Shown here: one piece after another, positions 33,887 through 41,653 of the stretch
Numbering within the stretch: position 1 is the stretch's first letter
Layout: the number at the start of each line of letters is the position of its first letter
DNA from: Verrucomicrobiota bacterium
Lineage (GTDB): Bacteria > Verrucomicrobiota > Verrucomicrobiia > Limisphaerales > DSYF01
Assembly (NCBI GenBank): GCA_025457615.1
Contig: JALOTZ010000032.1
Location: 1 to 43,405 of the forward strand
Direction of reading: 5' to 3'
Length of the DNA stretch: 43,405 bases
Notes under the pieces: model-generated
Databases searched by the model: none
What the model was told of the DNA's origin: nothing
The model's input: only the letters and a program-made list of their open reading frames with translations
Translations under genes and position numbers: made by a program

Positions 33887-35980
33887 ATGACTCACAAGAC
33901 CCCAAGATCACCCGTTGGCCTGATCGCCGTGTGCAGCCTGATCCTCGCTGGGACAGGCCTCAGCACCACGGCGCAAAGCGTGATCCTCACTGGCATCACG
34001 GCACCCTGGCGTTACAACACGAACAACCTGGATGGTGTGGAGTGGACGGATCCCGGGTATGACGACTCCGCCTGGTCCGGGCCCAGCAACGCGCTGCTCT
34101 ACATCGAGAGCCAGGTCCTGCCGGCGCCGAAGAACACGGCGCTGCCGCCCAAACCCGCTGGGGGCCCGTGGAACACCTACTACTTCCGGTCCACGTTCAG
34201 TGTTCCCAATGCGGGCAGCGTAGGCCTGCTTACCTTCACGAACCTGATCGACGACGGGGTGGTGTTCTACCTCAACGGGGTGGAGGTTCAGCGGATCGGG
34301 ATGTCGGCTGGGGTGGTCAACAACGGCACCCTGTCTTCGAGGGTGGTGGATAACGCCACCAGTTACGATGTCTTCACGCTGTCGGGTGATGTCCTGACCA
34401 ACCTGGTCGAGGGGGACAATGTGCTGGCGGCAGAGGTGCACCAGCAGGCGAGCACGAGTACGGACATCGTGTTCGGGTGTGCTGTTTCGGCGTACTATGG
34501 CGAGCCGCCGGTGGCCTTGACGCGCGGGCCGTATCTGCAGCTCAGCACCCCGGACAGCGTGGTGATCCGATGGCGCACCAGTGTGCCGGCGGGCAGCCGG
34601 GTGATTTACGGGACCAACCTGGCTTCGCTGGTTCACACCAACCTCGACACTGCCGGGGTCACCGAGCATGAGGTTGTGCTCTCCAACCTGCTGCCCGATA
34701 CCCGCTACGTTTACGCGATCGGCACGGCGGCGACGAACCTGGCCGGGGCGGATTCCCAGCACTTCTTCTGGACGCACCCCCTGCCGGGGACGCCCAAGTC
34801 CATCCGGGTCTGGGTGATTGGCGACGCGGGCACGGCGGGCTACGGGTTGTTGGCCAACCAGATTGCCGTCCGGAACGCCTTCGAGGCTTACCACGGCACC
34901 AACACGCTGCACGCGTGGCTGCAACTGGGTGACAACGCCTATCCCAACGGCACCGACCTCGAGTATCAGGCGGCCGTGTTCAACGTTTACACCAACCAGC
35001 TTCGGACCTCGGTCACCTGGCCTGCGCTTGGGAACCACGAAACCTATGGCGGCGCGCCCTACCCTTACTTCGCTCTGTTCACGCTGCCCGCGGGGGGCGA
35101 GGCGGGCGGCGTGCCGAGTGGGACTGAACATTACTATTCCTTCGACCTGGGCATGGTGCATTTCATCTGTCTGGACTCCATGATTGCGGATCGCGCCACC
35201 AACGGGGCCATGGCCACCTGGCTGCGCTCGGATCTCGAGGTGAACACCCAGCGCTGGACCGTTGCCTTCTGGCATCATCCGCCCTACACGAAGGGATCGC
35301 ACAATTCCGACACCGAATCCGAGCTGGTCCAGATGCGGCAGAACTTCCTGCCGATCCTCGAAGCGGGCGGCGTGGACCTGGTGCTGACCGGACACAGCCA
35401 CAGTTACGAGCGTTCGTATCTGATCGACGGCCATTACGGCCTCTCCACCACCTTCAACACCAACACCATGCTGGTCCAGCCGGGCACGGGACGGGAGACC
35501 AATGGCGTCGGGGCCTATCTCAAGCCGGATGGACTGGGCGAAACGCCGGTTGGACATCGCGGTGCCGTTTACGCCGTGGCCGGCAGCTCCGGCCAGATCA
35601 GCGGCGGCCTGCTCAATCATCCCGTCATGGTCACCTCGCAGAACGTGCTGGGCTCGATGGTGCTGGATTTCCAATCCAACCGGCTGGATGCCGTCTTTCT
35701 GCGCGAAACCGGCGTCGTGACGGATTGGTTCAGCCTGATCAAGGAAGGCACCCATCCGCCGGTGTTGACCAATGCCGCGGTGACGCCGGTCGGCGACTTC
35801 CAGTTCAGCGTCCTGTGCCGCGCCTATCGCACGAACGTCATCGAGGCGAGCGACACCCCAGACATGCCGTCCAGTTGGACCGGGTTGGCCACGAATGTCC
35901 CGCTCGGCTCGACGTTTGAATACGTGGATGCCAGCGTCCTGGCCAACCCGCGGCGTTGTTACCGCGTCCGCCAGCCGTGA
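33887..35980 (+). CDS. Exported purple-acid-phosphatase-like metallophosphoesterase
   Basis: 697 aa with a signal peptide (about 1-30). Residues about 31-200 form a beta-sandwich (jelly-roll-like) region, and 205-300 a purple-acid-phosphatase N-terminal/Fn3-like domain. The metallophosphoesterase domain carries GDAGTAG (312-318), LGDNAYP (347-353), GNHETY (382-387), WHHPPY (462-467) and TGHSHSYERS (501-510). These provide the two-metal site with Asp313, Asp349, Asn383, His464 and the last His pair. It probably cleaves phosphate esters outside the inner membrane, substrate unknown. The last 50 residues (about 645-697, ending CYRVRQP) match the YRV-type C-terminal module common in verrucomicrobial exported proteins, also seen in the cyclophilin at 37011. 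Confidence 0.9.
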   Translation: MTHKTPRSPVGLIAVCSLILAGTGLSTTAQSVILTGITAPWRYNTNNLDGVEWTDPGYDDSAWSGPSNALLYIESQVLPAPKNTALPPKPAGGPWNTYYFRSTFSVPNAGSVGLLTFTNLIDDGVVFYLNGVEVQRIGMSAGVVNNGTLSSRVVDNATSYDVFTLSGDVLTNLVEGDNVLAAEVHQQASTSTDIVFGCAVSAYYGEPPVALTRGPYLQLSTPDSVVIRWRTSVPAGSRVIYGTNLASLVHTNLDTAGVTEHEVVLSNLLPDTRYVYAIGTAATNLAGADSQHFFWTHPLPGTPKSIRVWVIGDAGTAGYGLLANQIAVRNAFEAYHGTNTLHAWLQLGDNAYPNGTDLEYQAAVFNVYTNQLRTSVTWPALGNHETYGGAPYPYFALFTLPAGGEAGGVPSGTEHYYSFDLGMVHFICLDSMIADRATNGAMATWLRSDLEVNTQRWTVAFWHHPPYTKGSHNSDTESELVQMRQNFLPILEAGGVDLVLTGHSHSYERSYLIDGHYGLSTTFNTNTMLVQPGTGRETNGVGAYLKPDGLGETPVGHRGAVYAVAGSSGQISGGLLNHPVMVTSQNVLGSMVLDFQSNRLDAVFLRETGVVTDWFSLIKEGTHPPVLTNAAVTPVGDFQFSVLCRAYRTNVIEASDTPDMPSSWTGLATNVPLGSTFEYVDASVLANPRRCYRVRQP

Positions 35981-36327
35981 AGTTCTTTGCGGGAAGAATT
36001 CTCCGAAACACGGTCTCGCGCTTTGCACCCCTGCACCGGGCTGCGCACAGCGCGGCCCTGCCTTCCCACCGGTTTATGGGAAGACATGCGATGGGCTTCC
36101 AAGGGTTGCGAACCGCGCATCCGCATTGTAGCAGCCGACGTGAGTCGGCTCTGACTTCTCCAACGAATTCAGATGGAGCGGACTCACGTCCGCTGCTACA
36201 CGGTTCACGGGGAGGGTGGTGGGAAACTCGCGCGCCGGGCCGCGAAGCCACCAGGGGCGTGCCCGACCGCCAGGTTCTCGCAATTCAGGTTGAGTTGATC
36301 CCGGGGCTTCGATTCAATCCCGCCCGC
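35981..36327. other. Intergenic gap carrying a long inverted repeat
   Basis: About 350 bases between the phosphoesterase and rdgB contain no gene. The main content is the 74-base inverted repeat listed separately. The rest shows no recognisable promoter or terminator. Confidence 0.4.
36127..36200. repeat. Imperfect long inverted repeat of verrucomicrobial REP/MITE type
   Basis: The left arm, TGTAGCAGCCGACGTGAGTC from 36127, pairs with the right arm ending CTCACGTCCGCTGCTACA at 36200, leaving a loop of about 24 bases. The arms are roughly 25 bases with a few mismatches. I know near-identical GTAGCAGCGGACGTGAGTCC units as abundant intergenic elements in Verrucomicrobia. REP-like elements of this kind are thought to be moved by RAYT transposases, but none is in this window. 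Confidence 0.75.
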
Positions 36328-37017
36328 ATGACCCGATTGCTCCTGGCCACTCGCAACCTGCACAAGGTAGCGGAGATCCGCGCCCTGCTCGGCAACAACT
36401 TCGAGTGCCTCAGCCTGCGGGATTACCCGGACGCTCCGGATGTCGTCGAGGACGCCGCGACGTTTGAAGGCAACGCGCTGAAGAAGGCACAGCGCCTCGC
36501 GGAATGGATCCACGGAGCGGCGAGCAAGGAGCAAGGAGCCGGGAGCAGGGAGCGCGGAACGGGCGGGGAGGTCACGTTGGTGTTGGCGGATGATTCGGGG
36601 TTGGAGGTGGACGCTCTGGGCGGCGCGCCGGGAGTGCTTTCAGCGCGGTTTGCTGCCTTGGACACCGGAGCCTCAGGAAACTCGAAGGATGCGGACAACA
36701 ACGCGAAGTTGCTTCGCCTGCTTGCGGGCGTGCCGGAGGGAAAGCGATCCGCCCGGTTCCGATGCGTCCTGGCCCTCGCGCCGGTCTTTGCGTCGTCCAG
36801 GCTCCCGGTTCCGCGTTGTTTCGAGGGGGTTTGCGAGGGGCGGATTGGATTCGATCCGCGCGGGATGCACGGCTTCGGCTACGATCCGCTGTTCCATCCC
36901 GTAGGTTTCGAACAGACCTTCGCGGAACTGGGCGAGGACACCAAGAACCGGATCAGCCACCGGGCGAAGGCGTTGGGGAAGCTGGTTGGCTGGCTTGAGC
37001 GCCAGCCGCTTCAGTAA
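36328..37017 (+). CDS. rdgB: RdgB/HAM1-type XTP/dITP pyrophosphatase with heptad-repeat insertion
   Basis: 229 aa from the ATG at 36328. The enzyme hydrolyses ITP, dITP and XTP to monophosphates, keeping damaged purines out of DNA and RNA. Signatures are LLLATRNLHKVAEI (4-17), TFEGNALKKA (46-55), LADDSGLEVDALGGAPG (89-105), GFGYDPLF (186-193) and ISHRAKAL (211-218). A low-complexity stretch of about 17 residues, AASKEQGAGSRERGTGGE (68-85), interrupts the region before LADDSG. It is encoded by six tandem heptamers (36522-36563). The insertion is in frame and falls in a surface loop, so activity is probably kept. Its 3' end overlaps the convergent cyclophilin gene by 7 bases. Confidence 0.93.
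   Translation: MTRLLLATRNLHKVAEIRALLGNNFECLSLRDYPDAPDVVEDAATFEGNALKKAQRLAEWIHGAASKEQGAGSRERGTGGEVTLVLADDSGLEVDALGGAPGVLSARFAALDTGASGNSKDADNNAKLLRLLAGVPEGKRSARFRCVLALAPVFASSRLPVPRCFEGVCEGRIGFDPRGMHGFGYDPLFHPVGFEQTFAELGEDTKNRISHRAKALGKLVGWLERQPLQ
36522..36563 (+). repeat. Six tandem heptamers GAGCNNG inside rdgB
   Basis: The units read GAGCAAG, GAGCAAG, GAGCCGG, GAGCAGG, GAGCGCG and GAACGGG, 42 bases in total, equal to 14 codons. They lie inside rdgB and keep its frame. Heptameric simple repeats of this kind are common between genes but rarer within enzymes. Confidence 0.75.
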
Positions 37018-37886
37018 AGCACCCGCACCCGGTAGAACCGGAAAAGATTGGTCGGTGACGGATCGGTCACCGCCAGGCGGCTGCCGGTGCCGTTGGTCGT
37101 CACCAGGGTATTCCACGAGGGCGGCAGGTTGGTCGTGTATTCGACGACATTCGTCAATCCACTCAGACTGTTCCACGAAATCTCGCGCAGGTTGTTGGTC
37201 AGGGCGATCTGGACCGACAGGAGGGTGATGTCCACGTAAACCATTTCGTCGGAGTCGATCAAGGGGGGTTGGGCGGTTAAGAGAAGCGGAAACTCATTGA
37301 AAGCCCCTCCCAACAGGACCGATTGGATCGCGGCTGTGGGATGAACCGCGTTCAACTTGTTGAGGATGTTCGTCCCGCGAACCACCCGTCCGAAGACGGT
37401 GAAGCCGCCGCTGTTGTTGGTGTTGTCCAGCGCCGCGGCATTGTTCGTCAGGTTGAAGAAGAACTGGGAGGTGGCCGAATTGGGGTCAGAAGTCTTCGCC
37501 ATGGCGATCGTGCCATAGTCGTTGCTGTAGAATGTGCCGACACCGAATTCATTGGTGATCGGCGGAAACGTGGGGATGTAGAAGGAACTCCAGTTGGTGA
37601 TGCTCGCCCGATTGCTGACGGTGAGCCATCCGCCCTGAATGACCAGAAGGTTGTTGGTAGTTACACGGTGGAAAATGCTGTCCACGTAGGCCCCCCCCTG
37701 GACGTAGCGTTTGAAATTGGCGACGGTGACGGGTTTGTCCTGGTCGAGCAGCTCGACCTCGATGTCGCCGACGGTGGTTCGGAACTGGGCCAGGGTTCCG
37801 GCTCGGCTGGGGGAGACGAACGCCAGCAGCAGGAGGCAGCATAACCAGAGGGGCTGGGTGGCACGAAGGAACTTCTCGGCACTCAT
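37011..37886 (-). CDS. Exported cyclophilin-type peptidyl-prolyl isomerase
   Basis: 291 aa with a signal peptide (about 1-29, LWLCCLLLLAFVSPSRAG). The cyclophilin domain has IEVELLDQDKPVTVANFKRY (42-61), FHR with the catalytic Arg (72-74), a modified VIQGG (82-86), TIAMAKTSDPNSATSQFFFN and VFGRVVRGTNILNKLN. It should isomerise Xaa-Pro bonds of proteins outside the inner membrane. Residues about 220-291 form an extension ending FYRVRVLY, with VEYTTNLPPSWNTL. This YRV-type module is also present in the phosphoesterase at 33887. It lies 18 bases after suhB and ends 7 bases inside rdgB, tail to tail. Confidence 0.9.
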   Translation of the reverse strand: MSAEKFLRATQPLWLCCLLLLAFVSPSRAGTLAQFRTTVGDIEVELLDQDKPVTVANFKRYVQGGAYVDSIFHRVTTNNLLVIQGGWLTVSNRASITNWSSFYIPTFPPITNEFGVGTFYSNDYGTIAMAKTSDPNSATSQFFFNLTNNAAALDNTNNSGGFTVFGRVVRGTNILNKLNAVHPTAAIQSVLLGGAFNEFPLLLTAQPPLIDSDEMVYVDITLLSVQIALTNNLREISWNSLSGLTNVVEYTTNLPPSWNTLVTTNGTGSRLAVTDPSPTNLFRFYRVRVLY

Positions 37887-37904
37887 GGCTTCAACTCGAA
37901 CACA

Positions 37905-38711
37905 TCAAGGCCGCAATCCTTGCACAGGACTGCGAAGATGTCCATTGCTGGCAATCATGCGGTAGGTCAGCGGTGCTTCGCCCGGCTGGCGCCAGTATTC
38001 GCCGCCGGCCCGTTCCAGGATGAACCCGCCGGCCGCGACGTCCCAGAGGCTGATGCCCTGTTCGATGTAGGCGTCGAACCGGCCCGAGGCGACGTAAACC
38101 ATCGCCAGGCCGGCCACGCCCATGTTGCGCACCTTTTGCGCTTTGACGGAGAGCTGGCTGAAGAGCCGGAGGGATTTGCGGACGCTCTGCGCGTTCTTGC
38201 CGAAGCCCATGGCCACCACGCTGTCCCGCAAGCGGCGGGCCCGGCTCACCCGGATGCGCCGCCCGTTCAGGCGGGCGGGGCCGCCGTCGAGGGCGTCCCA
38301 GAGTTCGTCGAGGAACGGGTCATAGACCACGCCGAGGATGGTGCGGTAGCCCTGGTCCAGTTGGGCGGCCTGGGACCGGCTGCGTTCCTGGAGCGCGATG
38401 CAGATGCAGGCGTGCGGGATACCGTGACTGAAATTCACCGTGCCGTCGATGGGATCCACCACCCAGCGCTGCGGTCCATGCGTCGCCCGCTGTTCCCCTT
38501 CCTCGCCCAGCAAGGTGATGTCCGGAAAGGCCCGGTGCAGGGTGCGCTCGATCAACCGCTGGCAGCGCACATCCAGTTCGAGTTTGACGTCGTGGGCGGC
38601 GGAGTCGTTGACCTGCTTGGGGGCGGTCAGGTTGCGGCGAAGGATGGCGCCCACGGCGCGCGCGGCGGCTGTGGCGCACTGGAGCGCCCGGTTCAATTCG
38701 GTCTTGGTCAT
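37905..38711 (-). CDS. suhB: Inositol monophosphatase family protein (SuhB-like)
   Basis: 268 aa. Family motifs for the magnesium site are present: LLGEEGE (67-73), VVDPIDGTVNFSHGIPH (84-100) and near the end SLWDVAAGGFILERAGGEYW. It probably hydrolyses inositol-1-phosphate or a similar sugar phosphate. Related proteins also act on NADP or 3'-phosphoadenosine phosphate, so the substrate is open. The gene starts 8 bases after the valS stop, in a run cimA-valS-suhB-cyclophilin. Confidence 0.9.
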   Translation of the reverse strand: MTKTELNRALQCATAAARAVGAILRRNLTAPKQVNDSAAHDVKLELDVRCQRLIERTLHRAFPDITLLGEEGEQRATHGPQRWVVDPIDGTVNFSHGIPHACICIALQERSRSQAAQLDQGYRTILGVVYDPFLDELWDALDGGPARLNGRRIRVSRARRLRDSVVAMGFGKNAQSVRKSLRLFSQLSVKAQKVRNMGVAGLAMVYVASGRFDAYIEQGISLWDVAAGGFILERAGGEYWRQPGEAPLTYRMIASNGHLRSPVQGLRP

Positions 38712-38719
38712 GGGAGTAA

Positions 38720-41564
38720 TCAGGTGAGCGCTTCCAGGGCCGTGCGGGTGTGCGCCTGCTTTTCCTGCCAGTCGGCGAGGCGTTGGCGGTGTTCCTCGAG
38801 CACGTGGGACGGGACTTTTTGCGTGAAGTTCGGGTTGGCGAGTTTCTGCTGCACCTTTTCGATTTCCTGGCCGATGCGCGTCAGCTCCTTGGTCAGGCGC
38901 GCTTTCTCGGCGTCCACGTCCACCACCCCCTCAAGCGGCAGAAACAGTTCGCCCGCGGGGGTCAAGGCGCGCAGGGTTTGTTTGGACGGTGCATAGTCCT
39001 GCGCCGGTTCCAGCGCTTCGGCGTTGAGCAGGAGGCGCATAACTTCCACGTCGTTCGGGGTGATTTCCGGTGACGGCTTGAAGATGAACCGGACCTTCTT
39101 GTTGGCGGGCAGGTTGGCCTGACGGCGGAGGTTGCGTCCCTCGCGCACCAGGTCATAGCGCTTCTCGGCCAGGGCAAGCTGGGCGTCATCCAGGCCCCAG
39201 TTGGCGAGCAGGGCTGGTTCGAAGGGTTTGGGCCAGGGGGCGTTCATGATGGTCCGCCCGCCCTGATCGTCCGGCATATCCGCGCTGTAACCCATGCCGT
39301 GCCAGAGTTCCTCCGTGACAAACGGCAGGAAGGGATGGAAGAGGCGCAGCAGATGGCTGAGGACAAAGTCGATCACGGCCAGGGTGTTGGCCTGGCGTTC
39401 GGGGTTCCCCGTTCCGCCTTCCGCGTTGGCGAGCACCGCCTTGCTGGCCTCGACATACCAGTCGCAATACTCGCTCCAGAAGAAGCGGTAGATGGCCTGG
39501 GTGGCGGTGGAGAAGTTGTACGATGCGAGCGCCTCCGTGATCTCCTGGATGGCCTGGTTGAGCTTGAGCAGGATCCATTTGTCGTCCGCGCTCAGGAGTT
39601 CGGGCCGGATCTCGCCTTGGATCTCGCCCGCCTGCATCTGGCGGAAGCGGCAGGCGTTCCAGAGCTTGTTGCAGAAGTTCGTCCTTCTCGTCGAAGAGCA
39701 CGTCCTGGCCGAGCGGCGCGCTGCGCATCGTGCCGAAGCGCAGGGCGTCGGCGCCGTACTTGCCGATCAGGTCCAGCGGGTCGGGCGAGTTGCCGAGGGT
39801 CTTGGACATCTTGCGGCCCTGCTTGTCGCGGATGATGCCGGTGAAATAGACGTTCTTGAAGGGCAGGTCGCCCATGAACTCGTAGCCGGCCATGATCATG
39901 CGCGCGACCCAGAAGAAAATGATGTCCGGGCCGGTGACGAGATCGGTGGTCGGGTAGAAGGCCTGGAGCGTTGGAATCTTGGAGTCCTGGGAGGGGTCGC
40001 CGGTCCAGCCCAGGGTGGCGAACGGCCAGAGCCAGGAACTGAACCAGGTGTCCAGCACATCCGGATCCTGCTCCCAGTTCCCGGGGTCCGGGGGGGGGGT
40101 GATGTCGCAATAGACGTCGGCAGTGTTGCCTTCTGACTTCCGGTACCACACCGGGATCCGGTGTCCCCACCAGAGCTGGCGGCTGATGCACCAGTCCTGG
40201 AGGTTCGCCAGCCAGTGGTCGTACACTTTTGCCCACCGGTCGGGATGGAACCGCATCCGGCCCTCGGCCACGCATCGCTTGCTTGCGTCCACGCTCGGAT
40301 ACTGGAGGAACCATTGTTCGCTCAGGCGCGGCTCGATGGGCACATCGGCGCGCTGGCTGAAGCCCACATTGTTCTCGTAGGGCTTCTCCTCGACGAGTGC
40401 GCCGAGTTCCTTGAGCCGTTCCACCGCGACGTCCCGGGCCTCGAAACGATCCAATCCCGCCATGCTTTCGCCGGCCAGGTCGTTCATGGTGCCGTTCGCG
40501 TTCATGATGTCCACGATGGGCAGCTGGTGGCGCTGGCCGATCTCGAAGTCGGCCTTGTCGTGCGCGGGCGTCACCTTGAGGACGCCGGTGCCGAACTCGA
40601 AGTCCACGTGTTCGTCGCCGATGATGGGAATGAGCTTTCTTTCCGCCGGCAACTGGATGGGCAGGGGACGGATGATGTGCTTGCCGATCAGGTGCGCGTA
40701 ACGCGGGTCCTTCGGGTTCACGGCCACCGCGGTGTCGCCGGGAATGGTTTCCGGGCGGGTCGTGGCAATGGTGAGCCAGACGCGGCCTTCGGAATCAATC
40801 TCCGGGCCGCCTTGCTTCTCCTCTGGAGCAGCCGACCTGAGGAGGCTCTGGGCAATTTCGGATTTCGGATTTCGGATTTCGGACTGGGTGGCTGGAGCCT
40901 CGTTGCCCGGGCTGCCTGCGGGGAGGGATTCGGCCACTTCAACGCGGAAATGGTACAAGAAACCCTTTTGCGGCTTCATTTCGACTTCCTCGTCCGAGAG
41001 GGCGGTCTGGGAGACCGGGCACCAGTTCACCATGCGTTTGCCGCGGTAGATGAGGCCCTTTCGGTAAAGCTCGACGAAGACCTTTTGCACGCCGCGCGAA
41101 TACTCGGGGTCCATGGTGAACCGTTCGCGGGTCCAGTCGCAGGAGCAGCCGAGTTTCTTGAGTTGGGTGATGATGATGCCGCCGTGCTTCTCCTTCCAGG
41201 CCCAGACCCGCTTGAGGAATTCCTCGCGTCCGAGGTCGTGCTTGGTCTTTCGTTCCTCCTTCTTGAGCGCCTTTTCGACCTGCACCTGGGTGGCGATGCC
41301 GGCGTGGTCGGTGCCGGGGAGCCAGAGGACCTCCCGGCCGTCCATGCGCGCCTTGCGGCTGAGGATGTCCTGGATGGTGTTGTTGAGCACGTGCCCCATG
41401 TGGAGCATGCCGGTGACGTTGGGGGGCGGGATGACGATCGCGTAGGCGGGGCGCCGGGCGCTGACGCGCGCGGGGTCGGCGGTGAAGCAGCCCTGCTTGA
41501 CCCAGAAGTCATACCACTGCTCCTCGACGGCTTGCGGTTCGTAGGCTTTCGGAATCTCGGTCAT
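38720..41564 (-). pseudogene. valS: Valyl-tRNA synthetase, interrupted by a frameshift
   Basis: ValS charges tRNA-Val with valine. The first part, read from 41564, shows HMGH (55-58), the catalytic domain, CP1 editing domain with ATTRPET, and GRKMSKTLGNSPDPLDL. The normal frame is lost at about 39680: GACGAGAAGGACG is followed directly by AACTTCTGCAACAAGCTC, so the reading continues out of frame. In the other frame the expected NFCNKLWNACRFRQMQAGEI and the anticodon-binding and coiled-coil C-terminal domain run to 38720. By family comparison about five residues (of the E-x-G-R type before NFCNKLW) are missing, consistent with a deletion of about 14 bases. Since the gene should be essential and the rest is intact, a sequencing or assembly error is as likely as real loss. 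Residues about 211-244 carry a repeat-derived insertion. Confidence 0.93.
40855..40882 (-). repeat. Four tandem CCGAAAT heptamers inside valS
   Basis: Four perfect copies of ATTTCGG on the plus strand (CCGAAAT on the coding strand) encode the peptide SEIRNPKSEI in the valS editing region. This SEIRNPKSEIRNPK-type insertion is a known hallmark of verrucomicrobial proteins. It belongs to an extra segment of about 30 residues between the strand FRVEVAE and EGRVWLTIATTRPET. Confidence 0.85.
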
Positions 41565-41572
41565 GGGAATCT

Positions 41573-41648
41573 AACGCAAGGACGCAAAGGCGCGGAGGAG
41601 CAGAGAAAGCAACCCCGGGTGTCTTTGCGTTCTTGCGCTTTTGCGTTG
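41573..41648. repeat. Intergenic inverted repeat between cimA and valS
   Basis: AACGCAAGGACGCAAAGGCG at 41573 faces CTTTGCGTTCTTGCGCTTTT near 41628, so the 90-base gap can fold into a long hairpin. ACGCAAAGGCGC-type sequences are frequent dispersed intergenic repeats in Verrucomicrobia. Lying between two same-direction genes, the hairpin may act as an attenuator or processing site. Confidence 0.65.
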
Positions 41649-41653
41649 AAGAA

